NCBI GenBank assembly: GCA_016859345.1
Contig: CM029118.1
Location: 27,710,001 to 27,774,000 of the forward strand
Direction of reading: 5' to 3'
Length of the DNA: 64,000 bases
Origin: Istiophorus platypterus
Lineage: Eukaryota > Chordata > Actinopteri > Istiophoriformes > Istiophoridae
Shown here: positions 52,675 to 64,000 of the stretch, in pieces
Numbering within the stretch: position 1 is the stretch's first letter
Layout: each line of letters opens with the position of its first letter
Notes under the pieces: generated by a model
Database searches by the model: none
Told to the model about the DNA's origin: nothing
The model's input: the letters and a program-made list of their open reading frames with translations, nothing else
Program-made: the position numbers and the translations under genes

Positions 52675-53040
52675 TATGGCATCTATTCCACAAGGTGTTG
52701 GAAACTTTCCTTTGTGGTTCTGGTCCATGTTGACGTGATTACATCACATCATTTCTGCAGATTTCTCAGCTGCACATTCATGATACAAATCTCCTGTTGT
52801 ACCACATCCCAAAGGTTTTCTACCAGATTCAGATCTGGTGACCGTGGAGGACACTGACGTTCATGAAACCAGTTAGAGACATTTTTTGTTTTGTGACATG
52901 ATGCGTTAACCTGCTGGAAGTGGCCATTAGAAGATGGTAAACTGTGGCCATGACCGATTGGTATTAAAGGGAAGAAAGTGTGCCGAGAAAACATTCTACA
53001 CATCATTAAACCACCACCACCGGCATAGACTGATGATACG
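52675..53040 (-). pseudogene. Tc1/mariner transposase C-terminal relic
   Basis: The minus strand encodes a decayed Tc1-type transposase end. It includes GHFQQVNASCHKT, the equivalent of the second catalytic Asp region (family FQQDNAPCH, so the catalytic Asp appears as Val here). It is followed by PPRSPDLNLVENLWDVVQQE, the SPDLNPIE block with the last catalytic Glu. After LRNLQK a stop interrupts the frame, then recognisable sequence (CDVITSTWTRTTKESFQHLV) resumes and further stops follow. The N-terminal DNA-binding half and the terminal repeats were not found. It is clearly inactive and lies in cdh8 intron 4. Confidence 0.8.
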
Positions 53041-54463
53041 AGGCAGGTGTTTGACAGCACTGTATATATTGTGTATATATACCTTTCAGTACATGTTTTT
53101 TAATGCCCCAGTCGATTAGTGTATATGTATTAAGTCCAGAGAACCTTCAGGAGCTATTGAGGAAAGAAAAATCATAGAAAATAATACATTCTTTGAGCAA
53201 AGTGAAATGGAATATTAAAAGCCTTTATCTAGTCAGATATGTAAGAAGGATTTCTCAGGTTTAAGGACAGATAAAATAAAACTCTTTTTAACTGCAACAC
53301 TGCATACAGTACATAGAGCATTTCCACATGTTTACTTGCAAGTGTAATTGTAAACTTAATTGGACACATTAAGAGAAACTGAAGGACACAACGAATGAAC
53401 ATAAATACAAGAAATAGTTGCAAATTTATTATAACTTCAATATAACTCTCCTTCTTATCCTGATGTCTGCTCTGCTTATAGAAAGAATTAAACATACAAT
53501 ATATGGATTTATGCTTGGTATGCATAAACAAATTTTACATCTACGTATTATATTGTGTCTCTAGTCTAAGCAGTAAAAATGTAACACAAGTATGAATTTT
53601 AATGCAAACTCTGACTGGCATCAACATGGTAGGCCTAACTCCCTTTCCCTTACACAAGCAAATGATTTCATAAATAAAAAGACCAACACAAACAAGTCAC
53701 CCATACTCCCTTTTTCACGCACACACAAACACATACAAACATACTTCAGTTATCCTACTAGAAGCAACACTCTCATCTCTGTTGATCATCCTTAATTATT
53801 CAAATTAATTCCTAATCACTGAAAAGGGAGGATAGACAAACACTCATTTCCATAGATATTTGCCTCAGCTTTTTTGTTTTTTTTCACCGACCATTAACCA
53901 AGTGATGAATTGGGGCATGATGTTTATTTATTTATTGAATGCTTTTCATTTCAAATGTGGTGATGTAAGTGTCAAATGCATTCTAATGGTTGTTTTCCCC
54001 TTACCTTTTATTTTTCATTAACATTCATTAAAACATCTGGCTCACTTGAATGAGCCATCTGCATGTGTTCCGCAGTCACACAAAGCATGAATGCTAATCC
54101 TTAAACTGTCCGTTCATTGCCTTTTCTATGGCCACGTTTTGGCTGCAGATGCTTCCAGATCGTGATGCCTATAGCAGTGAGGACGAGCCCAGTTTCTATG
54201 TGTTCATCCCTAATTATGTACATAAATTTTGAGACTGCCTTTCTTCCAGCTTGTTTATTGTGTGCTGTTTCCCAAATTGTGAGCAGTCGATTTCCATCTC
54301 ATTTCTTATTAATGTAATTTCACCATTATTTAATCATATTGCTTACAGACACATGTTAAAAAGTCATCTGAAAAAAGCAATTAAAGATCCAATCTGGAAT
54401 CTGTTTTGAGATAACTTTATGCCTGATGACACTACTGAAGAGCTTGCCTTGTGAAAGGAAGAA

Positions 54464-54500
54464 GTAATTATTATTATTATTATTATTATTGTTATTATTA
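54464..54500. repeat. (ATT)n microsatellite
   Basis: An ATT run with one GTT interruption, in cdh8 intron 4. Confidence 0.9.
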
Positions 54501-54990
54501 TGAATTCAGAACCCAATGATGTTACACAGCAGCATATGAGTACTGGCCCATTTAGCATTTAGGACGACCAATCAGTTGATGGAACTGCATAACTCAGTGT
54601 TGCAAAGCGTAGCTCATATGAGTTTTATAATTTTATAGGTTTAATAATGACTTTCATGCAGCCCATTGTTGAAACATAATGATATTGAGTATATCATGAT
54701 CAGATAGGCTGTGGAATTAAAATGATCAGATGACCTAGATAAAAAAGGACAGATATAACAGAGAGACTATTGTACTTGCCTCTGTGTATTCCAGTGATAG
54801 AGGCATACTTTTGTCCTCAGCCAACCACAGTGTACGTGTAGCTAACACTTTCAGTTGTGTATCAGTCTTACTGGGCAACATCCTGTGTGGTTCAGTATAA
54901 GGCCAAGGTGATTTTATTATGTAGATTCCAATAACCTGTGATTAATATTGTGTATATAATGTCTTCCATTTGTTATGTCATTAATTGTTG

Positions 54991-55074
54991 TCTGATGAAG
55001 CCTGACGAAGAGCTCTGTGAGATCAAATGTTACCTTATTAAATTTATTGGAAGCCACTGACGCAGTGTGTGGGT
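54991..55074 (+). repeat. unnamed dispersed repeat, plus-orientation copy
   Basis: The core contains cctgacgaag, ctctgtgagatcaaatg, attaaatttattgg and gcagtgtgtg. A second copy of the same ordered motifs lies in reverse orientation at 57001-57089. This looks like the terminal part of a fish transposable element; the family is not identified. Confidence 0.6.
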
Positions 55075-57000
55075 ATAATTTCAGTTTCCTTCAGGATATC
55101 AGCCACTAAGGTGTTTTTTTTTTCTTTTTAAACCATTCACATTTTTTTTTACCATGTGGCTGCATTCTTACATATTCTAATTAAAGCTATACACTCCTCT
55201 ATTTAGTTATAGTGCCCCAAGTAATACGTATTTTTGCAACAGGACTGTTCTATTTGTGTTTTGAAACATAAGCGAGTGTGCAGCTGTGGAGGGATGGGGT
55301 GGAGAAGGGAGGAGGCCTGGGAGCCTGACTTAACAGCAGCCTCATGCAGCGATAATCTACAAGCATTTCAAAAACAGATGGGCTGTGTTACCTGCAGTGC
55401 TGTTGTTGCTACACAACTTTTTACGCTTTAACCAACATTGGCGGCCCCCTTTTAACGCGTATTTGGTAATGTTGTCCCTTACGGGCTTTCTGAAAAGGGT
55501 TGAGGTTTCATAATAGCATCCACCTATGCATATTGGTTTACGACGCTCATTAACATAGCTGCCATGTGGTCTTCTGATAAGTATTTTGTTTTTTTTTGTT
55601 TTTTTTGTTTTTTTACTATGAATCCCTTTTGTGTCCTTACAGAAAAAAATATGCATTTCGAACCTAATGAACCAGAGTGAGATTACCTGAGGTGGGCCAG
55701 CAGGTGGGGAAGCTGTTGCATCTCCACCAGCTGGAACCTGTGAAACTTGTAGCACCTTCAGGCAGTGCTCATACACAATAAAAAGCCACCCTCTCACTCA
55801 CTGCTTTCAGCTCAGTCGTTCCTTTTCATCAAGATGTGAAGTGTTAGCAACAAAGAGACCTTTGCTGCCATAACTCAGGCAAAACTAGAAATGAATAAGA
55901 AGTAATGTGAACATGAACTTTGATTATTAATTAAATGTTAATGAATTACAATGAATTTGCTGGTAAAATCTCTTTTACAAGATAATGTGACACTCCAGCC
56001 CACCAGAGCCAGTTTAGAGGAGTTTTTGTATATATATATATATACAGCATATACAAAAACTTCATGCACATTTACATGAAATTCAGGTAGTCAGGTTTTA
56101 GATGTCTTATCGATGGTTTATCTCGTGTTTAGACCTTACATTGTACCAAGTAGCCCGGATGACTTAACGAATATATGGCCGTACTGTATACATACACCAT
56201 TCAGCCACAACGCTAAATCCAGAAACTGGATTTGCTATTGAATTAAGGTTGTAGCTTATCAGTGTATTTGCTGTTGTGGATTAGTTATTGTATATATGAA
56301 TGTAATTTCTAGGTTGCATTGATTTGAAAATAAAATTATTCACATTCAAATCCAGACTTGTGAACAGTTTAAAAAAAAATCTAAAATCTTTTTGCATATT
56401 GAGCATCTAAAATGTAACTTGATGCACACCATGATTTTAAGGGAACTTGCTTGGAATGCGGCATGTTTAAAAAATATTGTAAAAGTTACAATATTTTTGT
56501 ACGGTAACACAGATATGTCAGAGTTTTTTTTAATAATAAATATTAATTATAAGTGATAAATTATAATTAATGGTGCAATATACATAGTTCATTATTAGTA
56601 AATATATATATATATATATATATACTGCTTGGAATTTTCATCTATGTACAATAAGTTAGACCCTTCTAAGATAAAATTAATTCGTAGCTGTCATTTGGAT
56701 GTACTTACCTAGAGGCTCGGTCACACAGTGATAGCCCACTACTCGACCTAAGGGGACTCTGTAAGCTCATTTATCTAAGTCGAAGCAGGTAATGAAAGAG
56801 GACAATGTTTAAATACTAACAGGTTCTGGCCTAATGTGCTTGGCCCTTTCCAGAATCAAAGACTACTGAAATAATCCTTAGATGTAATCACTGTCTCACT
56901 ATAAAGCCTATTTCTTTCCTTTCTGTCCCGTTGTGGGCGTGGTGTTCATTCATTACATTTTGTAATACATTATGCTCTCCATTGGTTAGAAACAGACAAA

Positions 57001-57089
57001 GGAATCACACACTGCAGTAATAGCTCCCATTAAATTTAATGAAGCAACGATTCGATCTCACAGAAATCTTCTTTAGGCTTTGTCAGGCA
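57001..57089 (-). repeat. unnamed dispersed repeat, minus-orientation copy
   Basis: Read on the minus strand it gives cctgacaaag, tttctgtgagatcgaatc, attaaatttaatgggagc and ctgcagtgtgtg, matching 54991-55074 in order, with an extra stretch of about 10 bp near the start. Its edge lies about 225 bp from the 3' edge of cdh8 exon 4, within intron 4. Confidence 0.6.
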
Positions 57090-57314
57090 AACAATGAATA
57101 ACAGCTCAAAAAGCTTCCTTTTTTAGCCTGTCCCCCAGAGGTGTCACCCTTTTACGTCTCCCCTTTTTTTCTAAAGTCATGGAGATTACATTGGTTCACT
57201 CTATTATTTTGTGTGTTTCATTTAGCAGGCTGTGTCTTCTAATTCAAATAAAGTTGGAGGAATGCAACATGCAAAATTCTAAAAGACAAACAAGTAGAAA
57301 TCTACTGTGCTTAC

Positions 57315-57434
57315 CTGAATTAGGGTCTACAGAAAAATACGGTTGGCCTTCCAGTATACTGTAGACCAGTTTAGCGCTGTTCCCGTACACTGGATCATCG
57401 GCATCTGTAGCTGTTACCCGGGTAACTGGTGTAC
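57315..57434 (-). CDS. cdh8: cdh8 exon 4 (EC2, first part)
   Basis: This 120-nt exon starts in phase 1 after a cctcacag acceptor and ends after one base of a split codon, at donor TCAG|gtaagc. It encodes 39 complete codons beginning TPVTRVTATDADDPVYGN and ending near SVDPNS. The DADDPVYGN-type calcium-ligand loop and the LVYSILEGQPYFSV strand are hallmarks of EC2 in classical type II cadherins. The codon split at its 3' end is completed by CA from exon 5, giving Ala. The upstream exon 3, which should carry the EC1/EC2 linker, is not in the window. The exon is well isolated: about 6 kb of intron 4 separates it from exon 5. Confidence 0.9.
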
Positions 57435-60400
57435 CTGTGAGGCAGGGAGACACAGTTTTGAACTGCAGCTCTGGGTGGATTTGACTTGTTCAAAAGGCCT
57501 ATCTCATGTGTTCAGTCTTGCTTACTATTTACAACACATTGCCATTTGCACTGCTCCGAAATATCAGCAGTGTACCTGAAATCTAACAATTTCCGAGAGT
57601 TGTGTATTTTTGTGGTTATTTTGGATTTCACAAGTAAGGGAATGTAGGAAAATTATTAAAGTGGGGTGCGCATCTGAACCTTGTGGTACACTTTAATAAA
57701 GCAAGGCACTATACGACTGTCCGTTGGACCTTCCCCTTTATACAGAAAAAAATATCAATGTTTCATTGGTACAGCTCTTTTAAGAATAAAAATCTTTTCA
57801 ATTTATCAATACACCCTCATTTCAAAGGGGTGTATTATTCCAAACTTAATATAAAAATGGAACAATAACTTTCACAACGTCCATCAAGTTTCCCTTTAGA
57901 TATTATATCAAATAGTATGCCCCCGAACAGTGCAGCCATTCTATTTATGAAATAAGAGCTACAAACTGATCATTACCACTGTCAGTGAATAAATGAGCTG
58001 GGCACAGGTGGCAGCTCTGTGAAATAAAAAGGTTGAAATAGAATGTAATTTTTGGGTGGGAAATTTTCAGTGGCTCTCCCCTGTTCTTCAGAAAATTACT
58101 GATTACCCCCCTTAAGCAAAATGATAAAATACACCCTTCCCAACCCGCTTGCCCCTAATATTTTTGCACCCTCTCTAACAGAAGAAAAAAAGAAGAAACC
58201 AATTAGATGTTTCATTCTTTAACCAGCAGCACCCAAAAACAAACTGTAACTGGTTATGTGCCTCCCCATGCCCTTCATTTTTCTTCTAATCATGTTTGGA
58301 CAGTTCTGGCGACAAAGTGTCAATTACTTAAGGCAAATGTGACATGACTACAGATGAAATATGCGATAATGTCTGTCTGGCCTAACTGAGCAAACCAGAC
58401 ATGTCAGTGCTAATCAGTCATCTAGCCTCTTGTATTGCTAGCTTGTGCTGGACACTGACTGTTAGCTGGTGTGCAAATCAACATGACAGAGATGGATGTG
58501 TCACATATTACTTCGAACGCTGCAGGAAAAGCAATTATATCTACTGATGGTCAAAGATATACTTTTACATGCTTTTCACAGCTCCTTGTCTTCAAGAGCT
58601 GCAAATGTTGAATATGCACACCAACACTGTGCAACTAAAACACTACTGAAGGTTAATCAAATGTACTGGTTGTCGTTGAGCCTTGGCATTTGAAGCCAAC
58701 ATCAAGTCTTACACACAAAGAAGACATACGCCTTCTGTAAAGAGTTTGCCCTATTAAAATTTGGCTATGTTAGTGTAACTGTTGGCTTGTGTATTTTTAA
58801 TATGCAAATCTAATACCGCTATTCTTCTAACACTAGTGCAATCAGCAATTACCTTCACAGCAACAATACTCAATTTAGCAGAAATGACTTTCATTATTAA
58901 ACCAACTCTCCAAGGTTTGCAGGAAATGTACGCAGGAACCCTCATCAATACACCAACTCTGCCAAATGCTCAAGGCAAATCAGAAAATAGATTAGTGACA
59001 ATTCAATCCACCATTGACAGCTCCATTATAAAGTATCAGAAAAAACTGAATATAAAGTGACTATTAACGCAATTAAACTTACCCATTTTAATTCACACTG
59101 AGCTAGGTCCTCATCAGTCTCAGTTTGAGGGAGTAGGTGTGAGAGGGAGAGTGAAAAAGAAGGAGAGAAAAGACGCTGACATGCAGACAGTGAGCAACAC
59201 GCTAGTAGGAAGCTACAGATGGTATGGTAATTACTCCTGTGAAAGATGTTTAGATGTGTTCTGACAACAAAGGGAGATGTCCCTCGTCACAGACGACACA
59301 GGTCCTGCCACAGGTACCTGAGTCTGTCCACTGCAGACATAAAAGGCTTGTAGTTAAGACTGTGCCAAGTGCAAGTTTTGGCTCTGAAGTTGTGATTCAG
59401 AGATTCCAGTGATGAATTATAATATGAAAATAAAAAATGCAGTGACAGATGAGAAAGAAACACAGTCCCTGCAAGGTTTACAGTGTGTAATATACAAATC
59501 AGATATCTGATTTCTATCGGTATACTGGCTTTTGCTATCTCTACATGCACTGAAAAAACCCCCAGCTGACCTGCTGACCAAAGTGGAACACGGAGGAACA
59601 CGAGGAGTTTAAAACGTACTCTGGGAAAACATTCTTATCTAAAAATAAAAATAAAACAAACTTTCGGCTCAGTATAACAACTGCAAAACAGGAAGGGCCT
59701 TGAATACACAGCACCTCACTGAAGATGTTTTTCAGATGCACATGGTACAGTTTTTGAACCTATCTCCCTCTTTATGCTGTCAGCTGCGTGTGTCCACCAT
59801 TGATTAATAGTCACCACTGTGTCTGTGGTGTTGTAACAGCAAAACAAAGCAAAAGCCACCTTTACACTCTAACTGGAGTAGGAGTTTCACTGTTGCGACC
59901 CAATTATTTCACAGTGAGAGAGCCTCAAGTGGTCCTCTGAGACAGAAGTATTCTAGTAATTCATAGTTTTATGATGACCTATGCTGTTGTGTTGCCAAAG
60001 CTTACCTTGTAAATTTCCTATCGCTTGTTATACCCCATGCCTTTTGCAATGTTTAGATCACAGCAGATCAATGAGCTCTTTTTATGTCTGTGTTTCAGCT
60101 GTGTTTAACCAAAAACAGCACTTTATAGCTTACTTGGAATTTTCTCTCCTTAAATCCACTGAACAGCCACTCAGATCATTTGCTCTCAGTTTACATGAAA
60201 TAAACTGTGTGCACGATATTTCAGCTATCTCATTTCACAATAGGTATAAACACTGCACATCATTGCCTTGACTGTATTGCCTTGACTCAACCTGGGGGTG
60301 GATGTGTTGTGTTGACAATCTCACATTACTTTACATCTATACTCCATGAAGCACAACACCTAAGTATGAGGATAACCGAGTCCCCTATTCACAGCTCTGC

Positions 60401-63400
60401 TAAAAAACCTCACAGCATGTGGAAATTTTCTCCACACACGTGTTAGATAAGTAAATAAAATATCAAATAAATTGGTTGACAGAACTTTAAGAAACATAAT
60501 TATATGAATTATATCCCACAGATATGTGCAATAATCCAAATTGGTGTGCTCATGCAGTAATGCTGGGAAGCAAATTATATCCTGTGTGCCATAGGTGTTT
60601 GCCAATTGTCAAATGAATAAAATGAAAGACAGCAAAGCAAATTGTACCTCTTTTTTCAGAGATACAGAGCCTTATCTGCCTTAAAGTTAAATTACTACCA
60701 CTACAGAGGTAGAGGGCAGCCATCTACACATCCCTAATTATGAAAAGTAACTCTGTACTTCTAAAAGGTGTCAGACTATTGCAAACAGGCTTTATAAATT
60801 CAGTTACACTATGGATTGAAGTGGGGGTAGTAGAGGGTAGGAAAAAATCTTCATAAAAACAGTGGAACCGGTGAAGCATGAAATAGCTCCCTCTTTCTTT
60901 TCCTCCCACAGGGGTAAAATGCTCCTCTCCACCCCTGATAAAAAATGAGGGATTAGGAAAGCCAGTGTTTTGGTCCTGTTTCAAATCACTGCAGATTAGT
61001 TCATCCTTCCCCTTGATAATGCACAGAAATTTCAGGGACACAGCAGAAATGGATGCAGCTGTGGGCCAGGCAATGGGCACCGAAACTCAATTGTAGGAGG
61101 AATATTGTCTCTGGCTTTTATTTGAAGCCTGTAGCATTGTGGCATTTACAACAATAGCAACACTACACCTATAAACTTCCAGGGATGAAAAAGCTGAATG
61201 GTTGCTAAAAACAAAGGCCGTGCAGGGAGGAATTAGGTATGTAAAAAGCCCAGAATGGAAAATGTTCAGATAAAATGCATATGAAGCCCTGTGCGCTCTA
61301 CTGCTTTTTCTGTCTAAAAAGTGTAACTCACACACCGTTCTTGGTCAGGCCTGTTAGTGATGTGGAAGTGTAATCATGCTATTTCTGGTCTAAATGGATT
61401 TGTCTCACTTTTTTCTGGTTGTCTAGCAGATGCCCAGACACTGAAAGACTGCATGTAACTATCCTAGGAAAGCAAATCTCCCTCTCTTGGTTTGGGCAGT
61501 AACCAGCTGGGTGACACATATTAAGCATGTATGAAAATACAGTCTGCATTCACACTTCTTTTCCCACACTTTTCCCAAGAGTGTAATCTCTTTAATCATG
61601 TCCTGAAGTTCACAGGATCTAATACATTGCCAATAAGTTAAACACATCCTTTTTAAAAGATGCCATTGTTGTATTGAAAAATTATCAAATTTACAGCTGT
61701 TGTTTTTTTGGCTGAAGCAACTGTGGTTCCTGAACAGGCCTCAGAATAAAGATCAACCAACACAAATAATAGGGAACACACTTCCTATTTATTTTGTACG
61801 CTAACTCAGTGATAGGAAATCAATAGGAATCTCTCTTGAACCAGAGATGGGATAAATTGGGGGATGCAGCCTGATGTGACAGACAGTGGCTGTGGAGGGA
61901 CATTGCCACTTATTTCTGTAACACATTATCCCGGAACACAGCTTCATCTGTATAGCCTGCTTCTTTCCATAGAAGTATTGCAACGATAATCAGACAGTGG
62001 AAGGTCATAAAAATGAAGGTTTCAGTCATCACTGAATATGGGGATATGTGATGGGCTCCTCTACAATTAAGTATATTAAAAAACTGGATGGAATAAAAAC
62101 AATCATACTGCTCTACAAAAGCAGTTCTGCAAAGATGCGCATCACTTTATGAGATATTCTGCAAAGTGCAAAAAAACTGCGTTGCACAAAACTAATATAA
62201 AATCTTTGTTATAATATTTACATGTGCACAGATTCTATTTTCCAGCGGATCTAACAAGAACATGAACTACTTTTTTACCCCCGTTGCTCAGAATTTTCCC
62301 TAACCATGCCTAGTACAACTCAGCAAACTGCACCACAGGGGAGCACTTTCAGTTCAAGTAGAATCATACCTATAATCACTCAAAAGAATGTGTCATTACA
62401 GTTAAATTACTATTGCTGGAATGCTAGGTTCTCTGTAGTATCCCTACATCCAAAAAGCATGGCAGCTGTGTAACATCCCAGCTATGCTCAGCTCCGACCA
62501 GCTCAGAAGCGTGAAGGGTAGAAGACAGGGGGCATTCATATGTATGCAGGCACTGAGCCATAGAGAAGGGATATCACTGAGGCATGGGGAGAGCTGTGGG
62601 CTGCAAGAGGCGTGGGGCTAACAGTGCCCTGCTGTGAGCCCTACCCGGGTAAAACAATACTGTTTATGTCTGACTGGCTTTACACTGCATGGGGTTGAAA
62701 GAGAGAGGGAGAAACAAAGGGATAAATGGAGAGGGGGCAGAGGGGCAGAAGTGTGCATAACAGTACAGATTTGTGGATGGTTTATTTATATAGTAAGGTA
62801 TGCACAAAGCATATATTAGATGCTACAAAGTTTTCTTTGAAGAAAAAAAGGAAAAAAGAGGAACGCACCACGCTGTCTGATAGCCATATTCTACAGTGAT
62901 TTGTCACCAATGCATGTGCTGCTAAAAAAAAGATAATAATAAAATGCTGTCTCAGATGGTCTGAACAAATGTAGCTCTTTTAATTAATTTCCTTAAAAAA
63001 TAAACAAATTTGCTATAATAAAATATCAGCTTGTCGGGTACAAGCTACTCTGTATAAACAAAAATTGCTAGGTTTGCCAACTTCCTGAAAGTTCCTGAAA
63101 TGAAAATAGGGAACAGCTGGGTGGGTGGATTGATTGAGACTGCAGGCTAGAGACTGGTGGTGACATTAAGACAAGTGCATGGAAGGATGATGGTGATGGT
63201 GGCATGAGGGCTGCTTACACTCCACAACATAATCTGATCGTCAAGAAGGAGAGATGGCTGAGGAACAGCCAAGAGGGGAGAAGGTCAAGAGAACAAAAAT
63301 TGAAAAAATAATTCTACAAACAGGCAAGGGTGAAGAGGTCCATTAAAATCAGCAAGGCTTTCCAGCCTGCACCCTGAATAACAGGCGCACAGAGAGGGTC

Positions 63401-64000
63401 TGGTAAAGAGACTGACAGGGCTGGTAAAAACTTTATAAACTTTATTCCTGCTTGGCCGCCCAATAACGCCGTGGCCCACCGGGATTATTCCCAATGGCCA
63501 GTCCGGCTACGGTGGAGAGACCTCTGAGAGCAGAAAGGCATGAAGACAGATGTGGAGGTTGCTCTGTTTCTGCTTGACAGGTGTGTAAAATATTAGTTTT
63601 AATGTTTCCCTGGGACAAAACAATACTTATCTATTGGCTCAGCTAATAGCAGCAGCTAGTCCCAACTAGTTATTTAGCAAACAGGCACCAGTGTAACATT
63701 TCTGTGTCCTGTAACATGTTAAATTACTTTCACACAGGTAATCAGTTTACTTGCCAGATTGACAGATTGTGGTGTTGGTGTGATGTTAGCTATAGTAGCA
63801 GGAGAGTAGTGAGTATCGCTGTCTGGAGCTACATTTTTGCATTAAATCACATTCACGTTTGCATGTGCTCAATCAAGGATTTTCTTTTAACACTTGTACA
63901 GACAGAGAGCACGTCCTCAGACATGTGTGTGATTACATCTGTCAGCAGCTCATCTTTAATCTCAGACCCTCTAGTTGTAATTCTGGTTTAAATACAATCT
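57435..64000 (-). other. cdh8 intron 3, part (upstream of exon 4)
   Basis: No exon was recognised in this stretch. The expected upstream exon, about 295 bp with the EC1 VWNQF-type start and a DINDNPPEF linker, was looked for on the minus strand and not found, so it should lie past 64000. The region is mostly unique AT-rich sequence with a purine-rich block near 62690-62750. I see nothing coding in it. Confidence 0.6.

Larger units (their letters stand above)
51349..57314 (-). other. cdh8 intron 4
   Basis: This intron of about 6 kb contains a Tc1-like transposase relic (52675-53040), a compound trinucleotide microsatellite (52244-52354), an ATT repeat (54464-54500), two opposed copies of an unnamed dispersed repeat (54991-55074 and 57001-57089), and short TA runs near 56030 and 56602. 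The rest shows nothing I recognise. Confidence 0.75.
28809..57434 (-). other. cdh8: cdh8 gene (cadherin-8), 3' part: exons 4 to 12
   Basis: This is the span of a type II classical cadherin gene read on the minus strand. Nine exons join in frame with consensus AG/GT boundaries; their lengths are 120, 168, 188, 248, 137, 122, 118, 252 and 494 (coding) nt. As I recall, the same length series is typical of type II cadherin genes. The product is a single-pass, calcium-dependent adhesion protein of the neuronal plasma membrane that binds beta-catenin and p120-catenin through its tail. About 614 residues are encoded here, against roughly 800 in the full family protein. The signal peptide, propeptide, EC1 and the start of EC2 lie outside the window. 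The cdh8 call rests on the C-terminal GELYSVGESD-ET ending, the EC4 block DRHTDLERQFNIN and the EC5 block ENGKPGQVIQTVSA. Cdh11 or another paralog is less likely, because their tails end differently (LADLYG-type). Confidence 0.85.

Noticed and set aside
1..64000. CRISPR arrays, operons, tRNA or rRNA genes, or another undescribed system
   Set aside because: I saw no spaced direct-repeat array, no prokaryotic gene clustering and no recognisable tRNA or rRNA sequence. The window reads as ordinary vertebrate genomic DNA with one spliced gene.

Overview
The window is vertebrate nuclear DNA, most likely from a teleost fish and possibly a percomorph. It is AT-rich, dense in microsatellites, and carries relics of Tc1/mariner and other fish-type dispersed repeats. 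It contains one recognisable protein-coding gene, on the minus strand: the 3' two thirds of a type II classical cadherin. I assign it to cdh8 (cadherin-8). The C-terminus (RLGELYSVGESDRET), the EC4 segment (FIDRHTDLERQFNIN), the EC5 segment (CENGKPGQVIQTVSA) and the membrane-proximal block (RVCGCSKDGIVQSCNVEAY) match cadherin-8 as I remember it better than cadherins 6, 7, 10, 11 or 20. The match is from memory; no database search was possible.

Layout on the minus strand, high to low coordinates. 57435-64000 is intron 3 in part, with no exon found. Nine coding exons follow: exon 4 (57434-57315), 5 (51348-51181), 6 (50917-50730), 7 (44637-44390), 8 (36697-36561), 9 (33883-33762), 10 (33037-32920), 11 (29752-29501) and 12 (29302-28809, with the stop). 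Exon numbers follow the usual type II cadherin scheme. All nine have AG/GT boundaries and all phases join, giving an open frame of about 614 residues from within EC2 through EC3, EC4, EC5, the membrane helix and the whole cytoplasmic tail. The signal peptide, propeptide and EC1 must lie beyond 64000.

The introns vary widely, from 198 bp (intron 11) and 263 bp (intron 5) to about 7.7 kb (intron 7). They hold a Tc1-like MITE, a decayed Tc1 transposase fragment, two oppositely oriented copies of one unnamed repeat, and several microsatellites. A GATA/TATC tetranucleotide array runs right up to the exon 9 acceptor.

Bases 1 to about 28700, downstream of the gene, look like a gene desert. I recognise no coding gene or RNA gene there. 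Its structure consists of microsatellites, a 731-bp tandem duplication with a diverged third partial copy, a TC/TA/GA palindrome, fish dispersed repeats, and a few higher-complexity blocks that could be conserved regulatory elements. I found no CRISPR array, operon or evidence of an undescribed biological system. The points most worth checking are the microsatellite-built splice acceptor, a readthrough frame that could give a truncated cadherin, and the recent tandem duplication.
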